Shown here: positions 28,037-36,410 of the stretch, in pieces
Position numbering within the stretch: position 1 is the first letter of the stretch
Layout: each line of letters starts with the position of its first letter
Assembly: GCA_001920415.1 (NCBI GenBank)
Contig: MNJR01000118.1
Location: forward strand, 1-63,804
DNA from: Acidobacteria bacterium 13_1_20CM_3_53_8
GTDB taxonomy: Bacteria; Acidobacteriota; Blastocatellia; Pyrinomonadales; Pyrinomonadaceae
Length of the DNA stretch: 63,804 bases
Direction of reading: 5' to 3'
Notes under the pieces: model-generated
Told to the model about the DNA's origin: nothing
The model's input: the letters and a program-made list of their open reading frames with translations, nothing else
The model's database searches: none
Position numbers and translations under genes: made by a program

Positions 28037-28566
28037 CACCCGCGCACCACTCGCTCGCTCGTGTTGTTCACGAAAGATTGGTACTTAACTTTAAGCGTGC
28101 CGTTCTCAGTTTGCGACGGAAGCGGGTCAAGCCCGCGCCGCGCCGGGCCGCTCAAGCGCGAGCCATCGGCTGCGAACGAACTGTCGTGGCAAGGACAGAA
28201 GAAGTTTCTATCTTCGTCGCGCCAGATCACGTTGCAGCCCTCGTGCGGGCACGCAGCCGAAAGCACCTGATAATTTTTATCTGGAAGGACGAAAACGAAA
28301 TGTTCTTCGACCATGTTGGCCCAACCGGCTGCGCGCTCTGTCTCAAGGCTTCGCATGATGGGTCGCGCGCCCGTGAATTGAGAGAGTGGGCCAATGTCAG
28401 TCCATACTGCTTCTCCAAAAATCCTTGTCGGGCGCAGGTATCGAAAAGCTGCTGCGGCAATCGTCGCGGCCATGCTGGCGAAGAGAGCTAAGGGAATGAG
28501 TAACAGAAAGTCTCTTCGGCTCTTCGTTTCATTGTTATCGTCGTGTTGAGTAGAAGCTTCCGCCAT
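28036..28566 (-). CDS. Rieske 2Fe-2S protein with Tat-type signal
   Basis: The 176-residue protein starts with a cytoplasmic stretch and SRRDFLLLIPLAL, a twin-arginine signal anchor (to about 42). The Rieske fold has cluster boxes CPHEGC and CPCHDSSF (two Cys and two His). It transfers electrons from quinol to cytochrome c in the bc-type complex encoded immediately downstream. It is the first gene of that operon and is divergent from the hemQ-like gene across about 160 bp. Confidence 0.95.
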   Translation of the reverse strand: MAEASTQHDDNNETKSRRDFLLLIPLALFASMAATIAAAAFRYLRPTRIFGEAVWTDIGPLSQFTGARPIMRSLETERAAGWANMVEEHFVFVLPDKNYQVLSAACPHEGCNVIWRDEDRNFFCPCHDSSFAADGSRLSGPARRGLDPLPSQTENGTLKVKYQSFVNNTSERVVRG

Positions 28567-28727
28567 CTTCTAAAAGTCCATCAAGCGGCGAGACAGAGTC
28601 TAGCCTACGCAGTTGCAATATCGCTGTGAATAGTCGCAGAATACACGAAGTTTCGCGCACATTCTATCTTACAGAGTCTGTCGTGCGTGCGAGCAGCAAC
28701 AGAAGCAATTTTTTGAGGTTGAACGCC

Positions 28728-29432
28728 ATGAGCACTGATGAGGAAAACCCACAGAACGCAAACCGCACAAGCTTGCGGCTAGCCCCACACACAAATGTTG
28801 ACGAGACGTTCAGGAACAAGCTCCCCATCACGCGGCAGTTCGTTAACTTCACTTTCTATCGTGCGACCTCTGCATGGCGCGCGCTCGAAGAAGAAGAGAA
28901 GCGCGTCGCGAAAGAAGAGTTTGTGAAAGCTTATGAAGAGTTTCGGCGTGAACTTCTGATGCACACCTACTCGCTCGTTGGCTTGCGCCCGAACGCAGAC
29001 TTCATGATCTGGCGCATAGGCTACGCGCTCGAACCGCTTCAGGAGATGACGGCCATGCTCAACGGGACGCGCATGGCTCGCTACCTGGAAGTCTCGCAAT
29101 CATTCCTTTCTATGACGAAGCGCTCTATGTACATAGATCAGGACAACCCCGAACATGTCGAAGACAGGCTTCACATCGTTCCCGGAAAATCCAAGTTTCT
29201 CTTCGTCTACCCGTTCGTCAAGACGCGCGAGTGGTACTCGCGCCCCTACGAGCAGCGACAGGAGATGATGGACGAGCACATACGCATAGGCTCAAAATAC
29301 CGCTCGGTCAGGCTGCACACAACTTACTCGTTCGGACTCGAATCGAAAGCCAGCGCCTTCACCTTGCGAGACACTCCCATGTTCACCTGCCGCCAGCGCA
29401 CGCTCTCGGAATGTATTGATGCGTTAGGTTAA
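28728..29432 (+). CDS. hemQ: HemQ/chlorite dismutase-family coproheme decarboxylase, internally deleted
   Basis: The 234-residue protein matches the HemQ family: VNFTFYRATSAWRALEEEEK, LMIWRIGY-like region, KSKFLFVYPFVKTREWYSRP (catalytic Tyr region), EHIRIGSKYRSV and TTYSFGL. FGL is followed at once by ESKASAFTLRDTPMFTC, whereas homologues have about 25 residues (DDQEFVVAFET...) between. I therefore infer an in-frame deletion of about 75 bp near 29345, removing a core strand and helix, and activity is doubtful. The start at 28728 has GAGG 9 bp upstream; a GTG at 28626 adds an unlikely leader. Its position beside the cytochrome genes fits heme supply. Confidence 0.85.
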   Translation: MSTDEENPQNANRTSLRLAPHTNVDETFRNKLPITRQFVNFTFYRATSAWRALEEEEKRVAKEEFVKAYEEFRRELLMHTYSLVGLRPNADFMIWRIGYALEPLQEMTAMLNGTRMARYLEVSQSFLSMTKRSMYIDQDNPEHVEDRLHIVPGKSKFLFVYPFVKTREWYSRPYEQRQEMMDEHIRIGSKYRSVRLHTTYSFGLESKASAFTLRDTPMFTCRQRTLSECIDALG

Positions 29433-29444
29433 AGCACTCTTCGT

Positions 29445-32267
29445 GTGAGTTCGCACGAACATTCTGGCATGATTAAAGAAAATGTTGATGCGCGGCGACG
29501 CAGTTCATCTAGCTTGCGTGCCGCGCGTTTCATTCTCTGCACATTAATCTTCACTACTTTTTTCGTTACCTCATTCAACTCGCCAGATTTTGCTCAAACA
29601 AATTCTGTCTTCCCACATCACTACGAATATCTCTGGTATGAAGCGGAGAACATGCGCGGTTTTTCGACTAACGAGCGGCACGAGCCTGTTGCGAATCCTT
29701 CGTGGATGAATCCGCAGCGTGCCGAAGCTCCGGGCTGGGGAATGAACGGGCCGGGCACTAGCGCGGAATGGTCGCAGGGAGGCGAGAGCGAGTGGAATGC
29801 TGCGGCAGCTAGCGCGGACGAAACACGCGCCGTGATATTTCAGGACGTAGAAATTCCGCGCGCTGGTGAATACAGGGTCTGGATGAGATACGCGGACTGG
29901 GCCGGAAAGACTGAAAACTTTCGTGTTCGTATCACAGAGCAGGGCAGGGAAATGTTCAGCCACGAATTTGGCGCACGTGATGTAGTTGACCAGCACGACG
30001 AAGTGAGCATGTACTGGGGCTGGGCATTCACATGGGATGGCGCGACGACCATTCTTGCGAAAGGTGACGCGCGAATCTCTATTGAAATTGAGAAAGCATC
30101 TGAAGCGCGCCGCCACGTTGATTGCGTGCTGGTGACAAACGACCTCGCGTTCGTTCCTCAAGGAAGGCAGAGACCGCCTTTCGCAGGCATGCGTCTTCTA
30201 GAAAATTGGGCCAACACTCGCGCGCCACTCGCGCCGCTTTTTGAATCACGCGTGAACGCAGAAATCCCGGCCTCATGGCGTCCCGCTAAGATTGCGGGGC
30301 ACGACTTCCTTATGCCCTGGAACATTGCAAGAGAATTCTGGCCGCTGTTGGATCAACCTACGTCGGAGCGCCCTCTTTATCCTTTCAACGCCGAACCTAT
30401 CGAAGAGTTTATTAAAAAATACAAGGGCGCGACCGCCGTTCCAATCTTCTCGTCGAAGCTGGTCGTGCCCGTCATATACATCAACGATCTTCCGGCGTAT
30501 CTGACGGAAGGAAGTCCGTTTCTTCGTTACCTGCGCGAGACCCATGTGCCGTTCGCTGTGCTCATAAACTACGGCGCGGCGCAGATGGACGAAGCGCAGG
30601 GGCAGGCCGTTTGGAAACTACTTAACAATGAACTGCGCGGGCAATTCCTAGGCTGGATTTCGGGCGAGAGCGTTGGATACGTCTGGGAGCAAGCTCCGGC
30701 GTATCTGAAAATTTCACCTGAAATGTCGCGCCGCGAACTGTTGGAAGCTCACAGAGTCTTCTACACGCAGGCGCTTGAGAGAAAGTGGGCTGGCCTGTTT
30801 CACACGCAAACGGGCGCGATGTGGGACAGTCTCATCCCTGCGCAGTCAACTTCGAGCACTAGTTTCGCGCACGCGCTCGAAGAGTGGGGCGTACGGCTTC
30901 TGGGAATTGAGACTGCTGCTGTTCAGCCCGGCTTCGCCATGCGCGTAGCTTTCACGCGCGGAGCAGCGCGCCAGTACGGCGGAAATTTTCTCTATTATCA
31001 CGCGCCGAACTTCGGCGACACGGCGACCGCCTTCACGCGTGCACAGAATTTTGCAGGGCCGGATTTCTTTTATCATTCGCGTTACGGCGCGACGATGGGG
31101 CCGTCGCTCACCTGGTATCGCAAGTGCTACTACTTTTATTACATGGCTGGCGCGTCCGCAATCTATCTTGAACAGGGCTTCGATCAGTTCTTCAAGCCCG
31201 GGCCGGGCGAGCATACATTTCAACTGAACCCGCTTGGTCGAATCACGGACGAGTTCATTCATTTCGCCGAAAAACATACGGCGCGCGGCGTGCCCTTTAC
31301 GCCCGTAGCTTTCCTGCTAGACCCTGCACACGGCTGGGAGATGACTGATTACCCGCAATGGCCTTTCGGTGTTTCTCAAATAAACAGGAGCGACCGTGCG
31401 CTGCGCGAACTGTTCGGCGCGGCCTATTATCCTTTGACTGTTGTTGAAGGCGAACCCGCGACGGGCGACCGTCAGGCTTTCGTGAGCGGCAAGTTCGGGG
31501 ACATCTTCGACGTGCTCGTTGCGTCTGAAACGCACGCGGCTGCGATTGATTCTTATCGCGCAGTTGTAGTTGGAGGGCGAATTGACTGGAGCGCCGTATG
31601 GGCCAAAAAACTTGAGGATTACGTGAGGAATGGAGGCGTGGTCGTACTCAACTCCGCTCAGGCCAAAGGGCTTTCGGAAGATTTTTCGGGCGTACATGTG
31701 ACAGGCGCGAGCGCGGAAGCAGACGATGCGCGATGTTTGATTGCGCAGGAATCTGGCATGGATTTGAGCGGACAGCTTTTCCGTTATGAACGCATAGAGC
31801 GGCGCGCGGGAACGCAAGTGTTGATGCAGACTCCTTCGGGCGACGCGCTGGTGACAAGTCGCGCGTTGGGGCGCGGTCGAGTTATCTTCTGTGCGTTGCC
31901 GGATTTTCTGGGCGAAGATGAAAGAATCACTCCTTTCGCTGCGCACATGCTCGCACATCTCTTTTCGAACGCAACGCCGTTGCGCGTAAGCGGCGATGTG
32001 GAGTATCTAATCAATCGAACACAGCACGGGTGGGTCGTCACGCTCTTCAACAATCGCGGCGTTCTCAAACCACAGCAAGGACTGGCGCAGGTTGATCGCA
32101 GCGCACGCGTAGACGCTACGATTAGCTTGAGCGGCGGGCGCGTTACGGAAGCGCGCGATTGGATAAGCGATAGCGTCGTTGAAGTCAAACGCGAGAATGG
32201 TCAGGAGCAAGTCAGAGTAAACCTGCCTGCCGGAGGCATCAGCATAGTTGAGTTTGTAGAGCGATGA
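29445..32267 (+). CDS. Large secreted protein, CBM-like N-terminus and glycoside-hydrolase-like architecture, function unknown
   Basis: The 940-residue protein has a membrane or signal segment (about 28-50). A beta-sandwich-like region follows (YEAENMRGFSTNERHEPVAN, WMRYADWAG; 60-245) with the look of a carbohydrate-binding module. A long central domain (265-640) contains WISGESVGYVWEQAP, and a Rossmann-like segment at 690-800 (IDSYRAVVVGGRIDW, NGGVVVLNSAQAKG, ALGRGRVIFCALPDF) recalls trimerisation/glutaminase-like domains of GH42-type enzymes. A small beta domain ends it. I do not recognise a named family. GTG 29445 or ATG 29469 may be the start, and neither has a clear ribosome-binding site. 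It follows hemQ by 12 bp. Confidence 0.75.
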   Translation: MSSHEHSGMIKENVDARRRSSSSLRAARFILCTLIFTTFFVTSFNSPDFAQTNSVFPHHYEYLWYEAENMRGFSTNERHEPVANPSWMNPQRAEAPGWGMNGPGTSAEWSQGGESEWNAAAASADETRAVIFQDVEIPRAGEYRVWMRYADWAGKTENFRVRITEQGREMFSHEFGARDVVDQHDEVSMYWGWAFTWDGATTILAKGDARISIEIEKASEARRHVDCVLVTNDLAFVPQGRQRPPFAGMRLLENWANTRAPLAPLFESRVNAEIPASWRPAKIAGHDFLMPWNIAREFWPLLDQPTSERPLYPFNAEPIEEFIKKYKGATAVPIFSSKLVVPVIYINDLPAYLTEGSPFLRYLRETHVPFAVLINYGAAQMDEAQGQAVWKLLNNELRGQFLGWISGESVGYVWEQAPAYLKISPEMSRRELLEAHRVFYTQALERKWAGLFHTQTGAMWDSLIPAQSTSSTSFAHALEEWGVRLLGIETAAVQPGFAMRVAFTRGAARQYGGNFLYYHAPNFGDTATAFTRAQNFAGPDFFYHSRYGATMGPSLTWYRKCYYFYYMAGASAIYLEQGFDQFFKPGPGEHTFQLNPLGRITDEFIHFAEKHTARGVPFTPVAFLLDPAHGWEMTDYPQWPFGVSQINRSDRALRELFGAAYYPLTVVEGEPATGDRQAFVSGKFGDIFDVLVASETHAAAIDSYRAVVVGGRIDWSAVWAKKLEDYVRNGGVVVLNSAQAKGLSEDFSGVHVTGASAEADDARCLIAQESGMDLSGQLFRYERIERRAGTQVLMQTPSGDALVTSRALGRGRVIFCALPDFLGEDERITPFAAHMLAHLFSNATPLRVSGDVEYLINRTQHGWVVTLFNNRGVLKPQQGLAQVDRSARVDATISLSGGRVTEARDWISDSVVEVKRENGQEQVRVNLPAGGISIVEFVER

Positions 32268-32372
32268 AAGAAGAAGGGGAAAGGGGAAGAGGGAAAGAGG
32301 GGAAAAGGAAAATACTGAACAGCCTTCTCCTTTTTACCTTTTTACCTTTCCCCATTTCCCCCTTCTTCTTTC
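32268..32372. repeat. Heptamer inverted repeat H11 (GGGGAAA/AAAGGGG family)
   Basis: The purine-rich left arm (32268-32312) is complementary to the pyrimidine-rich right arm (32327-32371). The outer ends AAGAAGAAGGGG and CCCCTTCTTCTT pair almost perfectly. It starts at the stop codon of the upstream gene. Confidence 0.75.
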
Positions 32373-32447
32373 ATCCTTTCCTTTCGTCCGCGCTCTAGAA
32401 TCTGAGATAATGTTTCCTGTTGCTGAAGGAGGATTTTTTGTAAGGCT

Positions 32448-32858
32448 ATGAAGTTTGCAATCACACTAATCTTGATCCAACTTCTTTTTGCTCCGAACGT
32501 TCTCTCTTTAGGCTCAAACAGGAAGCGTGTGCAGGAAGGCGCGTGGGGCGGTCAGCACATAGGTATGAAGGTCACACGAAGCGGCGCGACCATACAGTAT
32601 GACTGCGCTAGCGGCACGATTGATGAACCTCTTGTGCTTGATAGGAGTGGGCGGTTCACCGCAAGGGGAAAGCATATTCACCGCCACCCCGGGCCAATCA
32701 GAGTGAACGAGCCTGATGCCTCCGCCCCCGCAATTTATACGGGAAGGGTCGTAGGCAATCACATGACATTGACTGTGACGCTAGCGGGTTCCCGGCAGAC
32801 TGTGGGCACATTCGAGCTTGGCTTGGGGCAGGACGCAAGAGTCGTAAGATGCCTTTGA
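32448..32858 (+). CDS. Small secreted hypothetical protein
   Basis: The 136-residue protein has a signal peptide (MKFAITLILIQLLFAPNVLS). The compact beta-rich body contains EGAWGGQHIGMKVTRSGATI, QYDCASGTIDEPLVLDRSG, TGRVVGNHMTLTVTL and a C-terminal Cys, probably disulphide-linked to the first Cys. This body plan recurs in acidobacterial hypothetical proteins; no function is known to me. The start has AAGGAGG about 15 bp upstream. Confidence 0.75.
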   Translation: MKFAITLILIQLLFAPNVLSLGSNRKRVQEGAWGGQHIGMKVTRSGATIQYDCASGTIDEPLVLDRSGRFTARGKHIHRHPGPIRVNEPDASAPAIYTGRVVGNHMTLTVTLAGSRQTVGTFELGLGQDARVVRCL

Positions 32859-32859
32859 A

Positions 32860-32995
32860 GGGATGAGGGCGGAGGGATGAGGGATGAAATAGGCATTGAT
32901 AGATTGATTCATTGATTCATTGATTCAATGAGCCAATGAAGCAATGAATCAACCCATCTTATTCACCCCTCATCCCTCCGCCCTCATCCCTTATT
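32860..32995. repeat. Nested inverted repeats H12 (GATGAGG heptamer outside, ATTGATTC octamer inside)
   Basis: The outer arms are GATGAGG/GCGGAGG units (32860-32888) and the complement CCTCATC/CCTCCGC (32966-32992). The inner octamer arms are ATTGATTC (32899-32929) and AATGAAGC/AATGAATC (32930-32953). This is a second case of one family inside another's loop. Confidence 0.8.
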
Positions 32996-33009
32996 TTTGG
33001 CGGTCGTAG

Positions 33010-33285
33010 ATGAGAGTGGCTAGAAAATTTTTGATGGATGGCGATGTGCAGGGCGTGGGCTTTCGCTTCTTTGCGCAACGAGCGGCGGCGCGGCATCAGG
33101 TAACTGGCTACGTGCGCAACCTCGCCGATGGCAGAGTCGAGGCGCTTGCAGAGGGCGACGCTGCAAGCGTTGAAGCTTTCAAGCACGACCTCGCCGCAGG
33201 CCCATCATACGCCCGCGTCCAACATCTGGAAGAAATCAACCTTGAGCCAACAGGCTCGTACTCTTCATTCCGAATCGAAAGGTGA
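33010..33285 (+). CDS. acyP: Acylphosphatase
   Basis: The 91-residue protein has the acylphosphatase fold with GDVQGVGFRFFAQRAA (phosphate loop and catalytic Arg19) and GYVRNLADGRVEALAEG (catalytic Asn). It hydrolyses acyl phosphates. The length is canonical. The ATG follows the right arm of repeat H12 closely, with no clear Shine-Dalgarno. Confidence 0.95.
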   Translation: MRVARKFLMDGDVQGVGFRFFAQRAAARHQVTGYVRNLADGRVEALAEGDAASVEAFKHDLAAGPSYARVQHLEEINLEPTGSYSSFRIER

Positions 33286-33286
33286 A

Positions 33287-33377
33287 AAAACAGTTTTCAG
33301 TTTTTAGTTTTCAGTTTTAAGTTAAAAGCGTCTCTCTTCTTTCTGAAAACTAAAAACTGAAAACTGAAAACTGTTCT
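33287..33377. repeat. Heptamer inverted repeat H13 (CAGTTTT family)
   Basis: The left arm has CAGTTTT/TAGTTTT units (33292-33322) and the right arm the complement (33341-33373). It fills the acyP-apt gap and ends two to five bases before the apt ATG. Confidence 0.85.
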
Positions 33378-33378
33378 C

Positions 33379-33900
33379 ATGGATGATCTGAAAACATTGA
33401 TTCGTGAAGTGCCAGATTTTCCGAAGCCGGGGATTAATTTCTATGACATCACTACGCTGCTCAAACATCCCGAAGGTTTGCGTAAGGTAGTGGACGCTAT
33501 GGCCGAGAAGTTCAAAGATGAGAAGGTCGAAGCGGTCATAGGCATAGAAGCGCGCGGCTTCATCTTCGCTCCCGCACTCGCCTACCACATAGGCGCTGGC
33601 TTCGTGCCCGTGCGCAAGCCCAGCAAGCTGCCAGCCGAATGCGCTTCCGTCTCTTACGATCTTGAATACGGCAAGGACACGCTTGAAATTCATCGCGACG
33701 CAGTTGCCGAGGGGCATCGCGTAATAATCTGCGACGATGTGCTTGCGACCGGAGGAACTGCGAAAGCCGTTGTGAATCTGGTCGAGAGTCTGGGCGGCGA
33801 GGTCGTCGGCCTTGGCTTCGTCGTAGAGCTTGAATTTCTGCCGGGACGCAAGAAACTTGAAGGCTACGACGTGCGCTCGTTGATTAAATATCAGTCGTGA
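33379..33900 (+). CDS. apt: Adenine phosphoribosyltransferase
   Basis: The 173-residue protein begins with the canonical [20 protein letters not shown] and contains the PRPP-binding loop [17 protein letters not shown] and the ARGF box ([11 protein letters not shown]). It converts adenine and PRPP to AMP. The start fits the family exactly. Because the heptamer repeat ends just before it, there is no recognisable Shine-Dalgarno, so coupling or structure-based initiation should be considered. Confidence 0.96.
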   Translation: MDDLKTLIREVPDFPKPGINFYDITTLLKHPEGLRKVVDAMAEKFKDEKVEAVIGIEARGFIFAPALAYHIGAGFVPVRKPSKLPAECASVSYDLEYGKDTLEIHRDAVAEGHRVIICDDVLATGGTAKAVVNLVESLGGEVVGLGFVVELEFLPGRKKLEGYDVRSLIKYQS

Positions 33901-33930
33901 ACGGAATCGGGATAGCCTTAAGGAAAGATT

Positions 33931-34002
33931 GAGCCTGGCAGGACTTGAACCTGCAACCTACGCCTTAGGAGGGCGTCGCTCTATCCGTTGAGCTACAGGC
34001 CC
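33931..34002 (-). tRNA. tRNA-Arg (anticodon CCT)
   Basis: On the complement, the acceptor GGGCCTG pairs with CAGGCTC (one G-U), the D arm is AGCTCAACGGATAGAGC, the anticodon stem-loop is ACGCC-CTCCTAA-GGCGT and the T arm contains GTTCAAGTCC. It reads AGG. CCA is not encoded. Confidence 0.95.
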
Positions 34003-34594
34003 AGATGAACCAATTATGGCAAAGGTTTGAAGGATGTGACAAGTCACTACAATACTGACCTGCTACTCAATTAAGTGTAATGCACTGATTTCTATTTTTG
34101 TATTACAGAAAACATTTTAATTAGCTTCTTCATCCTCAGGTAGTTAGGCTTCTTGCCAGAAAGTCTATAGCATTAACATTCACCATTACCCAAAAGAGTA
34201 GCAGATCAGCCTGAATCTGTACCTCTATAGCATCTTATTGTCAGCGCGTAGGCGCAATGAAACGTTTTGCCTGACTCCTTCATAATAGTTGGAGAAAGGG
34301 AACAGAAATTTTCTCTCTGGCTAGTAGAGTTCGATTACTTCTGTATATTAATTCGGCTCATTGTTAAGCGAATTATTTTCTTGACGGTGGAAACTCTTAG
34401 GATTAGAGTTTCCGTGCCCGTAACCTCAAGCGCCGATTCTTTGCTATCTCTTCGGCGTATCACTCCTCGATTACATATAGTGATGAGGTGTGGCAGTTCT
34501 TTATCGCTTCTTAGCAGCATTTATTCTCTAGGCAGAAGCTCCACTGGTCTGTCTCACCACAACGCTCAAAAGCCCTTTCGAAAGGAGTCTAGTC
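34003..34594. other. 592-bp AT-rich intergenic region
   Basis: I see no credible gene here. An ORF at 34267-34602 has no family resemblance and overlaps the next gene. The region holds a candidate promoter and palindrome at 34381-34413 (listed separately) and presumably the leader of the membrane protein gene at 34595. Confidence 0.45.
34381..34413 (+). promoter_or_regulatory. Candidate promoter overlapped by a 9-bp inverted repeat
   Basis: TTGACG (34381-34386) and TAGAGT (34404-34409) are 17 bp apart. The perfect inverted repeat GGAAACTCT-N7-AGAGTTTCC (34389-34397, 34405-34413) covers the spacer and -10, which would suit an operator. The regulator is not identified. Confidence 0.35.
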
Positions 34595-35659
34595 ATGGCT
34601 GAAGACCCGAACAAAATTCCACAACCTCCTGCTCCTCCGCCTCCTGCTGCGCCCCCAACTCCTCCTGTCAGGCCAGCCGATGACGCATGGTACGGTTGGT
34701 TCACGTCAACTCCTTTTCGACGCCACATGTGGACGGCTATCGCCATCATCCTGCTTACTATCTTAACTGGCGCGATAGCCTCTTGGTATGCGGAGTATCT
34801 GGCGAATGATTGGGCTAAAGGTCTGCCCTTCAACGATGATGTTACCGCTCAGCCTGCGACGTCTAATCAGAATTCCAATACAAATTCCAACACCCAAAAC
34901 GCGAATGCACAGAACGCCAGCCCTTCTCCCTCTGCCAGCGGGAATCAAAACGGCCAAAGCTCCGCAGAAGGTTGCAATTGTGCGCCGCAGGTGCGATTCA
35001 GCAAATCCCTGCCTTCAGTAACTGATGAGCAAAAGGCGCGGCTGATAGATCAATATAGGACCATAGGAAATCGGGCGAGCCATCACCTGAAGCTAATGAA
35101 ATATTTCTTCGCCAAATATTACGGGGCAATCTCTGTTCTACTCATCATTGGATTGATAGCCGCCATCGCGCTGCTATTCATAAGCAAGGAGGGCTGGTCA
35201 GGTGTTAATCCTCTGGTCATCACAATCTTTATCACTTCGACCAGCATGGTAGCCTTATACGGCGCTTTCCCGGCCGTCTTTAAGTATGAAGATACCGTCA
35301 ACAACAACAAGAACCTCTATCTGGCCTACACTTCGCTGGCCGAAGAGGTGTTGAGTTACGCCGCGACAGGCAAGGTCGCTAAGGGCGGAGATACAATGAC
35401 TCCAGACGACTTTATACACTACGTGGATGAGAAGATGTCACCGCTCAATTTAATCGCCATAGGTTTTGACTACAGCAGCGTTCCAAACTACAGGAACATC
35501 TTCGAGACCAAGCCCACTCCATCACCCACTACTCCATCACCCACCACTTCGCCTTCTCCACCCGTCACTTCAAACGCTAATACTAAACCGAAGCCGCCTG
35601 TGACAAATCCGGCGGGGACTCAAAACTCGAATCAGCCAAGCCCGACGCCTACACCTTAG
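34595..35659 (+). CDS. Three-helix membrane protein with Pro- and Asn/Ser-rich linkers
   Basis: The 354-residue protein has a Pro-rich N-terminus (IPQPPAPPPPAAPPTPPVRP), a membrane helix (about 48-68) and an Asn/Ser/Gln linker. A conserved-looking block follows (CNCAPQVRFSKSLPSVTDEQ, NRASHHLKLMKYFFAKYYG), with two further helices (175-196, 204-225), a helical region and a Thr/Pro/Ser tail. GAAAGGAG lies about 9 bp before the ATG. The middle region recalls bacterial SLATT-like two-helix proteins, but I am not confident of that. Confidence 0.7.
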   Translation: MAEDPNKIPQPPAPPPPAAPPTPPVRPADDAWYGWFTSTPFRRHMWTAIAIILLTILTGAIASWYAEYLANDWAKGLPFNDDVTAQPATSNQNSNTNSNTQNANAQNASPSPSASGNQNGQSSAEGCNCAPQVRFSKSLPSVTDEQKARLIDQYRTIGNRASHHLKLMKYFFAKYYGAISVLLIIGLIAAIALLFISKEGWSGVNPLVITIFITSTSMVALYGAFPAVFKYEDTVNNNKNLYLAYTSLAEEVLSYAATGKVAKGGDTMTPDDFIHYVDEKMSPLNLIAIGFDYSSVPNYRNIFETKPTPSPTTPSPTTSPSPPVTSNANTKPKPPVTNPAGTQNSNQPSPTPTP

Positions 35660-35698
35660 CCAGTAAATCTGCTAAGGCCGGATTGGCTGTAAACATCT

Positions 35699-35729
35699 GA
35701 AGGCAGACCGAGCGCTCGGCCTGCCTTCA
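35699..35729. terminator. Hairpin between convergent genes
   Basis: The inverted repeat GAAGGCAG / CTGCCTTC encloses CCGAGCGCTCGG, giving a long GC-rich stem after a 354-residue membrane protein gene and before the convergent Smr gene. There is no U-tract, so Rho-independent function is uncertain. Confidence 0.5.
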
Positions 35730-35732
35730 TGC

Positions 35733-36167
35733 TCAATCGCCTTCACGCGCAAGACGCGCGATGGTTGCGCCCCAGCCTCCGGCTTCGGGCGGGGCGTCTG
35801 TGAAGCTTAGGACGAAGGAAGTGCGGGATAGAATTTTCCGAACGGTCTCGCGCTGGACGCCTATGCCTTTGCCGTGAATGATGCGGACGCTGCTGAAGCC
35901 TGCGGCGCGGGCTTCGCGCAAATACTCTTCGACAACCCGTTTCACGTCGCGCGGCGCGATTGAATGAAGGTCGAAGACATCTTCGATCTCAATCGTAATC
36001 GCATCTGGGAAAGGATTGAATGGGTCAACGTCCTGTTCACAAGCTTCCAATCCATCTTCGCCAGCGCGCTCCTCGTCTTCGCTCAGACCGCTTTCGCGCG
36101 CTGCGCTCTCACGGCGGCCGCGCAACCATGCTCTTAGTTTTCTGACGAGCCAGTTGTTATAAATCAT
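35733..36167 (-). CDS. Smr-domain protein
   Basis: The roughly 144-residue protein has an N-terminal basic/acidic linker and a C-terminal Smr domain: VFDLHSIAPRDVKRVVEEYL, VRIIHGKGIGVQRETVRKIL and GGWGATIARL. The DLH and HGKG motifs are the family's hallmark. Smr domains act as nucleases or DNA/RNA-binding modules, including in MutS2, and single-domain forms are linked to ribosome rescue or recombination control. The ATG at 36167 (MIYNN) is preferred to the ATG at 36203. Confidence 0.85.
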   Translation of the reverse strand: MIYNNWLVRKLRAWLRGRRESAARESGLSEDEERAGEDGLEACEQDVDPFNPFPDAITIEIEDVFDLHSIAPRDVKRVVEEYLREARAAGFSSVRIIHGKGIGVQRETVRKILSRTSFVLSFTDAPPEAGGWGATIARLAREGD

Positions 36168-36410
36168 ATCTGCTAAAGGAATCCAATCGCAGCCGCGCCT
36201 CAAGCTTCGCTGGTTTTCATGGTTTGCTTATCTTGACACTCGCGCGTGCAGATTAGTACACTCGCGCTCTTTCATAAACAGGAAAAATCTTGCAAGCGAA
36301 CAGTGAATTTCGGCAAGGTTTGCTGTGTCAGAAATCTCCAGGTTTAATTTTGAAATCCAGATTGAGTTTAAGCATTTTGCGCGGCTTCATTTTAATTGAA
36401 AGGGAAGAAG

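Noticed and set aside
34267-34602. 111-residue ORF in the 34-34.6 kb gap
   Set aside because: It has no ribosome-binding site or family resemblance, it overlaps the next gene's start, and its composition is that of intergenic DNA.
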